Source: Nansenia antarctica
Lineage: Eukaryota; Chordata; Actinopteri; Argentiniformes; Microstomatidae
Length of the DNA: 64,000 nucleotides
Assembly: GCA_963989245.1 (NCBI GenBank)
Contig: OZ022342.1
Location: 8,627,612 to 8,691,611, forward strand
Direction of reading: 5' to 3'
A model generated the notes under the pieces. That model saw only the letters and a list, made by a program, of their open reading frames with translations. It searched no databases and was not told where the DNA came from. The translations under genes were made by a program, and so were the position numbers. Every line of letters begins with the position of its first letter. The stretch's first letter is position 1. Shown here piece after piece: positions 1-7,636 of the stretch.

Positions 1-1165
1 GCGCCCCACAGTTCAACGTTTTGATCTATAATCACTGCACTTCAGTTTGTAATTGTTTTAGCTGATCTTTTTTCATCTTTTCATCTTAGTTTTTATTCTC
101 TTATCCTTATTTTTTAGTCTTGATTTTATTCTGTGCATGTGATTACGATCTACTTGTTTTTTCTACTATGTTATTTTATCTTGTCACTCGTCGTCGATGT
201 AAATGACAGGAACCTCAGTGGCCTTTGAGTTTAAGTAAAGATTGAATGAGAGATTGAATGAGAGATTGAGCCCTTGTGATAACACATTCTACCACTCCTG
301 TCACTTCCTCAACCCCCAAGAATCCCTAACTGTCATCACTCAACTATGACTATCAAGTCATTTCACATCTATTTATATGCAAGCATTCATATCAGAAAAC
401 ATGTCTGACGTGGGTTGTCGGTTGCATAATAAGGGATTTCATTTGATTCTATTTCAGATGTTCGTTCATGTAGATGACATTGTACCGGCTCTGAGGTGAC
501 TGACATTGAGGGAAGAATAACACAGGTTGGACTGTGTGAGTTTTGTGTGTTTACTGGAGCTGTACGTTTCAATAAAAACACACATTGAGTCGATTGTGTT
601 TATTAATTTATATTTTATAGTAATTCCAGATTCTGACATTCCATTGGTGGTAATGCCTCCAAGAATACAAAAAGGTTTCATGAATTGACATTGTTTATTC
701 ATATGCATGTGAATAATCTGCTATAGTACTTGTTGAGATATTTTAAGTTGATAATAAATCTTGGTTGAATAGGAAGTTTTTATGCAATTTTCGACTGGTT
801 CCATAAAGAAACAAATGCTTTGAAGACTGAAGAATACAATGAGCAAAAGATGCTTCACATGTCCCTAAGAAAGTATGAAATAAAAAAAATAAAAAAATAA
901 AACATCTAAAATCTAAAATGAATATGTCTATGTTAATACATTGATTGAATAAGTGACCATTATACACAGGAACATACTCGAAGCCACATAAATGACATAA
1001 TGAATACATACATATCGTTTAAAAAAAAACATGTTACAATGAAAATATCTGCCAAGTAACCATGATTATATGAAGATGAAAGATATATATAAAAAAATAA
1101 AAAAAACAAAAAAACATTTGAAGTAGCCCTGATGGGTGTTGAGTAGATATTGGATCATGTTGTGA
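1..1165. other. 3' untranslated and flanking DNA downstream of the mucin gene
   Basis: This AT-rich stretch lies past the mucin stop codon at 1241-1243. I see no convincing gene on either strand; the short open frames have no recognisable domain and no consistent splice signals. The part nearest 1240 is probably the mucin 3' untranslated region. There is a short period-12 repeat around 240-270 and several A-rich runs on the plus strand (about 880-905 and 1085-1118). A plus-strand AATAAA at 571-576 could end a gene entering from the left, but nothing else supports that. Confidence 0.5.
694..699 (-). promoter_or_regulatory. candidate polyadenylation signal of the mucin gene
   Basis: On the minus strand this reads AATAAA and is the first such hexamer I find after the mucin stop codon, about 545 bases downstream. 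A second AATAAA lies at 599-604 on the same strand. The region is AT-rich, so chance hexamers are likely and transcript data would be needed to choose. Confidence 0.3.
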
Positions 1166-1285
1166 GCTGTTTCTGGTGGTGTGATAGACATTATAGTATC
1201 ACCAGAGGCTGTTTCTGGTATGGTGATGGACATTATAGTATCACCAGAGGCTGTTTCTGGTGGTGTGATGGACTCTGTAGTATCC
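1166..1285. repeat. 42-base tandem repeat spanning the mucin stop codon
   Basis: Two full 42-base copies (1166-1207 and 1208-1249) and one partial copy (from 1250) lie head to tail. On the minus strand the partial copy encodes the last residues of the cytoplasmic tail, and the TGA at 1243-1241 falls at its junction with the next copy. Each further copy repeats the same codons and the same stop, so they lie in the 3' untranslated region. Confidence 0.9.
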
Positions 1286-1342
1286 ACGTCTGTGTCTGCG
1301 CCAACGCCTGCGGAAAGCTGCACAGCAACCACAGAGCATGCA
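1241..1342 (-). CDS. Mucin last coding exon: cytoplasmic tail
   Basis: This 102-base exon starts after a pyrimidine-rich tract ending in TTTTGCAG and is read in phase 0 after the transmembrane exon. It encodes 33 residues and a TGA stop. The tail begins CMLCGCC, a juxtamembrane cysteine cluster of the kind that is often palmitoylated, followed by a very basic stretch (RRRWRRHRR) that suits the cytosolic side of a membrane helix, then YYRVHH and an end at RNSLW. Another frame of the exon stays open longer and gives an acidic Thr-rich peptide, but it breaks phase with the upstream exon and lacks the positive residues expected after the helix, so I reject it. Confidence 0.82.
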   Translation of the reverse strand, partial: CMLCGCCAAFRRRWRRHRRGYYRVHHTTRNSLW

Positions 1343-1495
1343 CTGCAAAACAAACATAGACAAACAGCCTAATTAACTTAAAATATAATTAATGTAAAAT
1401 CTGTAAGGTAGCTGAGAAAAAAAAAAGCGTCAGCTAAATGGCATATATAACACTTTTAGTTTAACTCATAACAAGTTTAACTCTACACTCACAGT

Positions 1496-1510
1496 TGTAT
1501 ACACAAGTCT
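1496..1510. repeat. target-site duplication of the SINE, tail side
   Basis: TGTATACACAAGTCT here is repeated exactly at 1900-1914. It lies directly after the A-rich tail of the SINE as read on the minus strand. Confidence 0.93.
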
Positions 1511-1899
1511 TTTTTTTTTAAAATAAATTTATTTTTCAGATTTTATCCCTTTTTCACCCAATTTGGTAGCCAATTGAACCCAACCTAGCATCCAATTATC
1601 CCCTGCCTATTGCATAGGATCCGCCGCACGACCCCGTGGCCGGCAGTCCCAGAGGAGGCCGCCAGGCAGACTAGCTGACTGGCTCCTCGAGCCCAGCACC
1701 GTTATTCCGGCACCCAGGGGGCGGTGTTGCGCGACGGATCCTTGTCCGGAAATACTCCTATACCCGCCCGCCCAATATGCCGCTCTCCGTGTGCCCCAGC
1801 CATATCCGGATCTGGCGAGCTGGGATTCGAACCCAGTCCCCGGTGGGCAGCATGCACTAGTGGCCAGTGCTTAGACCGCTACACCACCGTGGGGCACAC
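1511..1899 (-). mobile_element. tRNA-derived SINE in the last intron of the mucin gene
   Basis: Read on the minus strand, the element begins near 1899 with a tRNA-like head: an A-box-like GGTGTAGCGGTCTAAGC at about 1890-1870 and a B-box-like GGTTCGAATCC at about 1839-1825. The head resembles tRNA-Leu, though I cannot fix the parent tRNA. A GC-rich unique body follows, and the tail is rich in A (about 1550-1511). A perfect 15-base target-site duplication flanks it at 1496-1510 and 1900-1914, as expected for LINE-driven insertion. It is in the same orientation as the mucin gene and begins only 27 bases inside the intron. The perfect duplication suggests a young insertion. Confidence 0.9.
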
Positions 1900-1914
1900 T
1901 GTATACACAAGTCT
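1900..1914. repeat. target-site duplication of the SINE, head side
   Basis: This exact copy of 1496-1510 abuts the tRNA-like head of the SINE and lies 12 bases from the splice donor of the transmembrane exon. Confidence 0.93.
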
Positions 1915-1926
1915 ACGTATACTTAC

Positions 1927-2111
1927 ACATAATGCGATCCAGAGTGGAACGAGAAGTATGGCAATGCCACAAGGAATGATAATGGCAAGCGCCCAGGCAG
2001 GGAAGCCGCCATTCTGGCTACTTGTGACGTTCAAATGAGTGGTAAGTAAGAGGGGAGGAAGGACTGACGTCTGCTGGCTGGTAGTTGGGGCAACAGTGGT
2101 TGTCACGATAC
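1927..2111 (-). CDS. Mucin exon: juxtamembrane stalk and transmembrane helix
   Basis: This 185-base exon has an acceptor ending TTCCAG before 2111 and a strong donor GTAAGT after 1927. It enters with two bases of a split Gly codon and leaves in phase 0. It encodes a short Thr/Ser/Pro stalk (starting GIVTTTVAPTTSQQ) with a sequon in LNVTSS, and then a hydrophobic run of 23 residues from WALAIIIPCG to the end of the exon (about 1995-1927), which is the membrane anchor. The basic tail in the next exon sets the topology: N-terminal mucin outside the cell, tail inside. Confidence 0.88.
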
Positions 2112-2569
2112 CTGGAATACATGGGAAAATGTATGATTGAATTGAAATACGCCAATTATATACAGTATAATTTCTTCATCATGTTTTCTTCTTTTGGCTC
2201 TATAACCCAAGAACCATTCACCATATAGAAATTACATCTCAATCTTCAGATTAAAATCCAATAAAAATCAATAAATATATAGTCTGTGCACGGCACAATA
2301 CATAAATAGCCTGTGATCTGCAAATTCTCATATTATGTAGAAATGTAGAACCCTTTTTATGTGTAGTATCAATGATTACAAAAGCAATGATGTGATGTCA
2401 CAAACGATGCCAGAGGGATAGAGTCTTGGGATGTGAACATTCTGGGAGTCAGTCAGTTGGAGAAAGACTACGCATTGGTAAGTCACTCTGTACCAAATGT
2501 TCCAAATATTTCATTGAAAAGGCAATTGATTGATATATATATATATACAATATAGCAAGCGATCTGTAC
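2112..2569 (-). other. intron of the mucin gene
   Basis: AT-rich intron between the transmembrane exon and the exon at 2570-2670. It has consensus borders (donor GTACAG at 2569, acceptor TTCCAG at 2112). A short TA dinucleotide run lies at about 2532-2547. I see no gene or mobile element in it. Confidence 0.8.
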
Positions 2570-2670
2570 CTGAGACTTTTAGGATTTCCTCCACAAAGGA
2601 GCTGGGGAGGGAGATATCTTCTTCTTTGTAGACATACACCACGTCCGCCCTTATCACATTGTCAACAACA
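2570..2670 (-). CDS. Mucin exon: membrane-proximal end of the SEA-like ectodomain
   Basis: This 101-base exon lies between an acceptor ending TTTATAG and a donor G|GTACAG. It enters with the last base of a Thr codon and leaves with the first base of a Gly codon, so both phases match the neighbouring exons. It encodes 33 whole codons beginning VVDNVIRADVVYVYKEEDIS and ending FVEEILKVS. The alternating hydrophobic pattern suggests a beta strand followed by a short helix. I recognise this block as typical of the C-terminal part of teleost SEA-type mucins from memory of the family; no database comparison was made. Confidence 0.82.
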
Positions 2671-3574
2671 CTATAAAAGTAAGATTGGATACAATTAGGG
2701 TTAATTTACAGAAAACAATAACATTTAAACTTGTTTTGATAATTTCAATAATCCTTTGTTTCCCTCTCAGACATGAGATATGGTTACACGTGTTCTCTAT
2801 ACTTTGGCCTCGAAAGGTTACGAAAGCCAATTTGTCAGATATACACTAGGTATATCTGCAAGGGGGGTGCACAGTTAAATATGCTGTATGGAGGATTGAC
2901 ATGCAACAACGGACATTCGTAACCTTCCATTATGAGCATGGACCTTTATTTCGACATTATTGTGAAATCCATTTCCTAGTTCACAGATTTCTTGTAGAAT
3001 GTAGAAATGCCAATATGCCACACAGCTAAAATAAATTCCAAATCTCTCTAAATGAATAAATAAAAAAAATAAAAACAATTATTATTATTTAATTTTTTTA
3101 AAGCTTTCTCTGACCAAGCGAGCACCTAGCAAGACAGTTTGCAAGTGCAACGGACCATTGTAGTTCAAGGTAGCTACATGAAACCAAATATAATTTTCAG
3201 CCACAGATATAAAAAGCAACTGCTATCTCATGATTTTTGGCATGTTTCCACAACCTTCATTCCTCTTGAGTCTTAATTATTTGATTTCAAGCAACCCCTA
3301 ATTAGAATTGAACTTTTGGTCTGCTGGAGTTGTTTGCAGCACTAATGACGCACACAGAGATGACCAATGAGGTTACAACACACACTTGGATGCATGTGAC
3401 ATGCATGTGACGTGCATGTGACGTGCATGTGACGTGCATGTGGCGTGCATGTGGCGTATGGTGGCTGACATAGTAAGACATTTTCAGGTCCGGGTCTAGC
3501 TCACAAGCGCCACTTTTTTCAAATAGTGGGCACATCTTGATTTGTTTTGGTGGGCCATGAAAGCTTGTACTCAC
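2671..3574 (-). other. intron of the mucin gene
   Basis: A 904-base AT-rich intron with good borders (donor GTGAGT at 3574, acceptor TTATAG at 2671). Apart from the 11-base tandem repeat at 3391-3456 I see nothing recognisable. The open frames in it have no domain resemblance. Confidence 0.8.
3391..3456. repeat. 11-base tandem repeat (TGCATGTGACG), six copies
   Basis: Six consecutive 11-base units lie here; the last two carry a G for A change at position 9. Each unit contains TGCATG, and the unit junctions read ACGTGCATGT, so the array is rich in short palindromes. It lies inside a mucin intron and looks like a minisatellite. Confidence 0.9.
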
Positions 3575-3636
3575 GTGAAGTTTGCATTGGGAAATACAAA
3601 TGGTTTGGCTCCTGGTTTGAGGAGAATGAAATCCAC
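3575..3636 (-). CDS. Mucin exon: small linker exon of the SEA-like ectodomain
   Basis: This 62-base exon lies between an acceptor ending CTGTTCAG and a donor AC|GTGAGT. It is read in phase 0 from the exon at 3812-3951 and leaves two bases of a Thr codon. It encodes VDFILLKPGAKPFVFPNANF plus the split Thr. The LLKPGAKPF block matches a Pro-Gly turn at this position in fish SEA-type mucins as I recall them. The matching phases on both sides are the main support for such a short exon. Confidence 0.8.
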
Positions 3637-3811
3637 CTGAACAGGGACAAAGCACAACATTAGCATTTATCTGTTTTACTTTACTGCCTTCTCTACAAAA
3701 TGTGTGTCATGAAATCTGATTAATCAGCAAACAAGCCATGAATCATTGTTTGGTGAGCGTTTCTGTTGTTCCTGACTACCGTCAGTTGGTAGGTGGTGAA
3801 ATGATTCTTAC

Positions 3812-3951
3812 GAGGCTGTTAATTGCACTCTGTATCTGGTCGAAGGTCTCCATGGTGAATGTGATTGTCTCTCTGAGTGGCCGTCTCTCCTCCATAGTGA
3901 CATTAGATATTCTGAAATCAAGGTCAACAGAAAACGAAGTCCTGGAAAGTT
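3812..3951 (-). CDS. Mucin exon: middle of the SEA-like ectodomain
   Basis: This 140-base exon lies between an acceptor ending CATTTCAG and a donor CTC|GTAAGA. It enters with two bases (AA) that complete a Lys codon and leaves in phase 0. It encodes 46 residues beginning LSRTSFSVDLDFRISNVT and ending DQIQSAINSL, with one sequon (NVT). The strand-then-helix pattern continues the fold of the previous exon across the join TYE-K-LSRTSF. The intron just upstream holds the piggyBac element, and the TTAA on that side ends about 104 bases before this exon. Confidence 0.82.
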
Positions 3952-4055
3952 CTGAAATGAGTAAAACAAGAGAGATGTTAGTGTGGACTTTCAACACCAT
4001 TATTGAGAAATGTTTTCCAAAATGCCAATGTAGATACTTTATCGCACACAACTAT

Positions 4056-4059
4056 TTAA
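4056..4059. repeat. TTAA target-site duplication, left
   Basis: TTAA here directly abuts the left inverted repeat of the piggyBac element and is matched by TTAA at 7637-7640. TTAA duplication is the hallmark of piggyBac integration. Confidence 0.95.
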
Positions 4060-4075
4060 CCCTTGTGTGGTGTTC
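4060..4075. repeat. left terminal inverted repeat of the piggyBac element
   Basis: CCCTTGTGTGGTGTTC is the exact reverse complement of 7621-7636. It begins immediately after TTAA. It marks the end of the element that lies 3' of the transposase gene. Confidence 0.95.
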
Positions 4076-4100
4076 ACTTTTTGGACCCTTTCGTACTCTT

Positions 4101-4117
4101 CGGGTCAAGTTGACCCG
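4101..4117. repeat. subterminal palindrome, left end of the piggyBac element
   Basis: CGGGTCAAGTTGACCCG is a perfect palindrome around one central base, 25 bases inside the left inverted repeat. Related palindromes lie at 7426-7442 and 7605-7621. Subterminal repeats are commonly transposase contact sites in piggyBac elements; that role here is inferred. Confidence 0.85.
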
Positions 4118-4555
4118 GGACATCATTGGGGTTTTGAAAGCACTTTTCCTGACACGGTGCTCCTAGTCCCAATGGTGACCCGTACAAGGGAGTATGCTCA
4201 GGGTGCAAGATAGCCCCAAAATAGCCCATAATATTAAAGAGCGCCTCCTGTGGGCACAAACAGGTACTGTACCCATTAATGCACAATAGGTACTGTGTTC
4301 ACATTCAAAAGTGTATATTTTGTTCTGGTGGACCTAGGGGGCTGCCCTTTGGAGGGGCTGGAGCAGAGGGTGCCTAATTATAACCCTCAAAGTGTCAGGC
4401 CCCTGGGAATAGGTGGGGCCGAACGGCAGCATGATGAGTAGAGGCGTTTTTACGCACATGATGCTCCTAACTTCCACTAAACAAAATCCACTATAATAAA
4501 GACTTGGTTGTCATAAATCATACTTATCTAGGAAAAATGTAAATGAAACAATGTT

Positions 4556-4571
4556 TTTATTGATGTTTATT
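4556..4571 (-). promoter_or_regulatory. candidate polyadenylation signals of the transposase gene
   Basis: Two minus-strand AATAAA hexamers lie at 4571-4566 and 4561-4556, about 180 bases past the transposase stop codon at 4750-4748. They are followed by AT-rich DNA inside the element. This position fits a transposon-encoded 3' end. Confidence 0.5.
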
Positions 4572-4959
4572 ATTTTGAACTTATATTCTCAATTGTTTTT
4601 TAAAGCATTATAATCAAAGCTGTAAAAAATACAGGTGATGAACAAGAATAATGCTACAAATGCTGAAATACAAAACATGTGGAAGGTACACTGTTTTAGT
4701 CACTGAAATAACACTGGTTACAATTGTGTGTGCATGGGCATGTCTGTCTACACAACACATGAAGTACAGCATTTGACAGTATGTGTACCACAAATGTACT
4801 TTTTGCAGTTGCTGCATGTGGTCCCTGTCTTTGTGTCCTTTGAGGGTCCACACACCTCGCAGCGCTTCCTCTTTTTGCCATCGGCTGCAGTCTAGAATAA
4901 TGAAAAGACTTAGTTCAGGATTTTTTTTCCCACCACGTCTCCTAATACTCTAAATCACT

Positions 4960-4995
4960 CACACACACACACACACGCACACACACACACACACA

Positions 4996-5037
<42 letters not shown>
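4960..5037. repeat. CA/GT dinucleotide microsatellite
   Basis: An almost pure CA run on the plus strand with single interruptions (CG, AG). It lies in the transposase intron and is likely to vary in length between individuals. Confidence 0.97.
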
Positions 5038-5040
<3 letters not shown>

Positions 5041-5120
5041 TTACATTTACATTGAAAATGTTGGCATTTAGCAGACGCCTTATTTCAAAGCGACTTACAT
5101 TTACCAAAGCGATCAATACA
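5038..5120. repeat. fragment of a dispersed teleost repeat
   Basis: The phrases GCATTTAGCAGACGCC and CAAAGCGACTTACATT belong to a sequence I know as very common in fish genomes, usually next to simple repeats. I cannot assign its class from this fragment. It lies between two CA runs in the transposase intron. Confidence 0.55.
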
Positions 5121-5147
5121 TTTGACTAAGCAAGTGAATCAACACAG

Positions 5148-5166
5148 ACACACACACACACACACA
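5148..5166. repeat. second short CA microsatellite
   Basis: A short CA run a little downstream (on the minus strand) of the transposase splice donor. Together with 4960-5037 it brackets the dispersed repeat fragment. Confidence 0.9.
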
Positions 5167-6569
5167 AACAACCGCAACAGGACACTTACCTCAGGCACTG
5201 GAGATTGTGGTTGTGTGGGTTGTGCAGGTGGAGCATCTGTAATCCTCCTCACTATGGCTAGAGAAGTTGGGGTCCTGGGCATATGTTGTCTCCTTTGGAT
5301 ATGCGGTGTCACCAGTGCCATACCTAGCTCCTCAAGGAAAAGACGTCGTCTTTGGAGCTTCCTTTGGTTCCAGTCTGGGTTGACTGCCATCCAGATTGAA
5401 AATGCATTGTAGGCTGAAACATCCAGGATGTTGAAGAAGATCACGAGAGGCCACCGTAGAGTTCTTCTTTGGCAGCTGTAGCAGGCCAGCAGCTTGTCCA
5501 GGTTGTCTACTCCACCTTTGGTGGCGTTGTAGTCAAGTATGACCTCTGGCTTACGGTCCTCCCGGCCACTGATTCTTCCATCCCTATGTAGAGTGCTCAT
5601 GAGCATCACATTCTTGCCCTTTTTGGTATGTAAGACACCAGGGTAGTGTTGGCTGTAAACACAAAGTTGGAGGAATGGACTGGCCTGTTCTTCACATTTA
5701 GAAACTGGGGTGGGAGCTCCGTCTTGTTTTTTCGGACTGTTCCAACCATTGTCACCTTTCGTTTGAGAAGTTCCTGTCCCAGGCTGTAGGATGTAAAGAA
5801 ATTATCACAGGTGATGTTATGGCCACTGAGGCCCTGTGACATATCCAACACCACCCGTGTCCCCTGGTTTCTCTCAGGGGCTCCTCCCTCTGGCTTCCCT
5901 GTATAAATTTGCATGTTCCATGCATACGATGAAACGGCATCACAGGCAACCCAGATTTTTATTCCGTACCTTGCTGGTTTGGAGGGCATATACTGCCTGA
6001 AGGGGCAACGACCTCTAAACCCCACAAGCCGTTCATCCACAGTTAGATTGGGCCCAGGGTTGTAAAGAAGTGGAAGCCGGTCCACCCACTTGTCCCACAC
6101 CGTGCGGATTGCAGCCAACTTGTCCCTACGCCGTCTAACAGGTCTTGATTCCCGGTCATCAAACCTGATGACCCTCGAGTAGATATGGAAGCTCTTCAGA
6201 GACATTGTGGCTCTAAAAATTGCTCTCCCTGTCTCCACATCCCACAGACTTTCAGTCGACTCCCCTCTTGACCTATAGACACCTGCTAGGATGAGGATCC
6301 CAAAATAGGCCTGTAAGTGTGTGTTGTCCATTTCTTTCCACTCCTCCCCGAAAACACGTCTCCCCTCAAGGTTGGTCATATCAAGAATTATTTTCTGAAT
6401 TGAATCAGTAATCAGCAGCTCAAAGGATGACTTGATATCGTCAACATGAGTCACTGCCAATCGTGTGGGCCCTGGTACCATCCTTATAATGTTAGCAGCT
6501 GAGCGGGGGGGCTCTCTCATTGGGGATGAAGACCATTCAATTTGGCCATTCTTGGACAAATATGTGTGG

Positions 6570-6857
6570 GCTCCTGCAGTGGCTGGCTGTGGGACTCCTG
6601 CAGTGGCTGGCTGTGGGGCTCCTGCAGTGGCTGGCTGTGGGGCTCCTGCAGTGGCTGGCTGCGGGGCTCTTCCAGTGGCTGGCTGTGGGGCTCTTCCAGT
6701 GGCTGGCTGCGGGGCTCTTCCAGTGGCTGGCTGCGGGGCTCTTCCAGTGGCTGGCTGTGGGGCTCCTGCAGTGGCTGGCTGTGGGGCTCCTGCAGTGGCT
6801 GGCTGTGGGGCTCTTCCAGTGGCTGGCTGTGGGGCTCTTCCAGTGGCTGGCTGTGGG
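6570..6857 (-). repeat. 24-base minisatellite coding for an 8-residue repeat in the transposase N-terminus
   Basis: Twelve 24-base units encode mostly APQPATAG or APQPATGR, with one S and one V variant at the first residue. The two unit types occur in runs (GR, GR, AG, AG, GR x4, AG x4), which points to expansion by slippage or unequal exchange. All units keep the frame. Because 24 is a multiple of three, other frames are open too and give spurious proteins. Confidence 0.95.
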
Positions 6858-7122
6858 GATCCTTCTGCTGCATGCTCAGAGTGAAACTCATCTCCAAATT
6901 CACTTTCAGAATCAGAATACTCTGAATTAATTTCTACATTATCCTCATCTGAAACATCCTCCCCCCCTTCAAATTCACTATGTTGCTCACTCTCTTCAAA
7001 TAGTATCTCCACGGCCCTCTGAACACTGAATCTTTTCTTCATGTTGCTGGTGGAGGATTGTAGTTGAAATGACCTATACACTGGGATGGAGAGCTATTTC
7101 TCTCTTTTATCCCTCCCATGAT

Positions 7123-7358
7123 GTGCAGGTGCAGTACAATGTTATTATACATTTTTTTACAACATTGCAATTCAAAGGGTAAAAAGTGCGAGAGCAGACA
7201 GCTTCTCGGCGCGGGAAAGCCAGAGCAGACGGCTTCTTGTGCAGGTGTGAGGAGTCCAGTACAATATTATTCTTTATTATTATTATACAATGTTGCATTT
7301 CAAAGGGGAAAGAGTGCGAGAGCAGACGGCTTCTCGGCACGGGAAAGACAGAGCAGAG
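7123..7358. repeat. imperfect tandem duplication upstream of the transposase gene
   Basis: Two related blocks of about 110-120 bases (7123-7232 and 7239-7358) share GTGCAGGTG, CAGTACAAT, TTCAAAGGG, GTGCGAGAGCAGAC and GCTTCTCGGC in the same order. They lie between the right inverted repeat and the transposase start, where the promoter should be, so they may be duplicated promoter or transposase-contact sequence; that is inference. Confidence 0.85.
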
Positions 7359-7359
7359 G

Positions 7360-7402
7360 TGTGTGAGTGAGTGAGTGAGTGAGTGTCAGTGTGAGTGTGT
7401 GT
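7360..7402. repeat. GTGA simple repeat
   Basis: A run of GTGA units degrading into GTGT lies between the duplicated block and the internal palindrome of the piggyBac element. Confidence 0.85.
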
Positions 7403-7425
7403 ATGTTTCTGTGTCTCTGTGTATC

Positions 7426-7442
7426 CGGGTCAAAATGACCCG
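7426..7442. repeat. internal subterminal palindrome of the piggyBac element
   Basis: CGGGTCAAAATGACCCG, two 7-base arms around three bases, followed at once by AACACC. The same arrangement occurs at 7605-7627, so this looks like an internal copy of the element's end. Confidence 0.85.
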
Positions 7443-7604
7443 AACACCTTATGAAGGACATAAATGTGTTGGGGTATTGTAGGATGTGTAATTTTTTTTT
7501 TTGATTTTTGTTTTTGTTTTTCATATAAAATGAGCCAAGGCCATGGAGTTTCAGATTGATAAAATGTATTCTTGTACCATTTCTCTTTAAGTAAAAATTG
7601 AAAA

Positions 7605-7621
7605 CGGGTCAGATTGACCCG
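7605..7621. repeat. subterminal palindrome, right end of the piggyBac element
   Basis: CGGGTCAGATTGACCCG, two 7-base arms around three bases. Its last base is the first base of the right inverted repeat, unlike the left end where the palindrome is 25 bases inside, so the two ends are asymmetric. Confidence 0.88.
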
Positions 7622-7636
7622 AACACCACACAAGGG
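7621..7636. repeat. right terminal inverted repeat of the piggyBac element
   Basis: GAACACCACACAAGGG is the exact reverse complement of 4060-4075 and is followed directly by TTAA. It is the end nearest the transposase start. Confidence 0.95.

Larger units (their letters stand above)
4892..5189 (-). other. intron of the transposase gene holding a microsatellite and a dispersed repeat
   Basis: This 298-base intron has a consensus donor (GTAAGT from 5189) and acceptor (TATTCTAG at 4892). Splicing it joins a Glu codon to the Thr codon starting exon 2 in phase 0, restoring the Cys-rich C-terminus. Without splicing, the frame runs into the CA repeat and encodes only a Cys/Val tail. Most of the intron is repetitive. 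Confidence 0.85.
4748..7042 (-). pseudogene. piggyBac transposase, two exons, disrupted by one frameshift
   Basis: The start is the ATG at 7042, in good context (A at -3) and followed by KKRFSVQRAVEILFEE, a usual start for piggyBac transposases; the frame upstream of it has no ATG. An acidic N-terminus leads into twelve 8-residue repeats (6857-6570), then the DDE-type core. The three catalytic aspartates are visible: LTVDERLVGFRG (codon 6037-6035), NITCDNFFTS (5806-5804) and KGGVDNLDKL (5507-5505). One base is missing in the A run at 5624-5620, so the frame stops at 5608-5606 between the second and third Asp. Exon 1 ends at 5190 with a consensus donor GAG|GTAAGT. Exon 2 (4891-4748) follows an acceptor ending ATTCTAG and adds 47 residues of a Cys-rich zinc-binding domain (CEVC, CSNC, YICGTHTVKCC, TSC). 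Allowing for the lost base, exon 1 is exactly 618 codons and the whole about 665, against 594 for the founding moth enzyme; the repeats account for the excess. Confidence 0.92.
4060..7636 (-). mobile_element. piggyBac-superfamily DNA transposon with intact ends
   Basis: The element is 3,577 bases long, with perfect 16-base inverted ends (4060-4075, 7621-7636) and TTAA on both sides. It carries one two-exon transposase gene on the minus strand (7042-4748), subterminal palindromes of the form CGGGTCA-n3-TGACCCG at 4101-4117, 7426-7442 and 7605-7621, and a tandemly duplicated region upstream of the transposase (7123-7358). Perfect ends and a nearly complete gene point to recent insertion. It sits in an intron of the mucin gene, in the same orientation. 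A single-base frameshift makes this copy non-autonomous unless that base is an assembly error, but its ends look usable by another transposase source. Confidence 0.95.

Noticed and set aside
387..1009. Short minus-strand frames in the 3' flank.
   Set aside because: They lack domain resemblance, splice signals or coding bias and lie in AT-rich flanking DNA.
1066..1353. An acidic Thr-rich frame in the last exon, suggesting a longer C-terminus.
   Set aside because: It is out of phase with the transmembrane exon and lacks the basic residues expected after the helix.
1825..1894. A functional tRNA gene on the minus strand.
   Set aside because: The A-box and B-box resemblance lies at the head of a unit with an A-rich tail and a target-site duplication, so it is a SINE head.
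1724..2106. A plus-strand open frame across the SINE and the transmembrane exon.
   Set aside because: It crosses a clear mobile element and a splice site and has no domain resemblance.
3302..3655. A 117-residue minus-strand frame with His-rich repeats.
   Set aside because: It reads through the 11-base minisatellite and uses a frame of exon 3575-3636 that does not fit the flanking phases.
4614..4881. Two short minus-strand open frames covering the transposase 3' exon.
   Set aside because: They are in the wrong frames. The phase set by the splice donor at 5190 gives the Cys-rich domain and a stop at 4748.
6465..6930. Four open frames of 127-139 residues across the 24-base minisatellite, three on the plus strand and one in another minus frame.
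   Set aside because: All frames of a 24-base repeat stay open together. Only the minus frame continuous with the transposase core has family resemblance.
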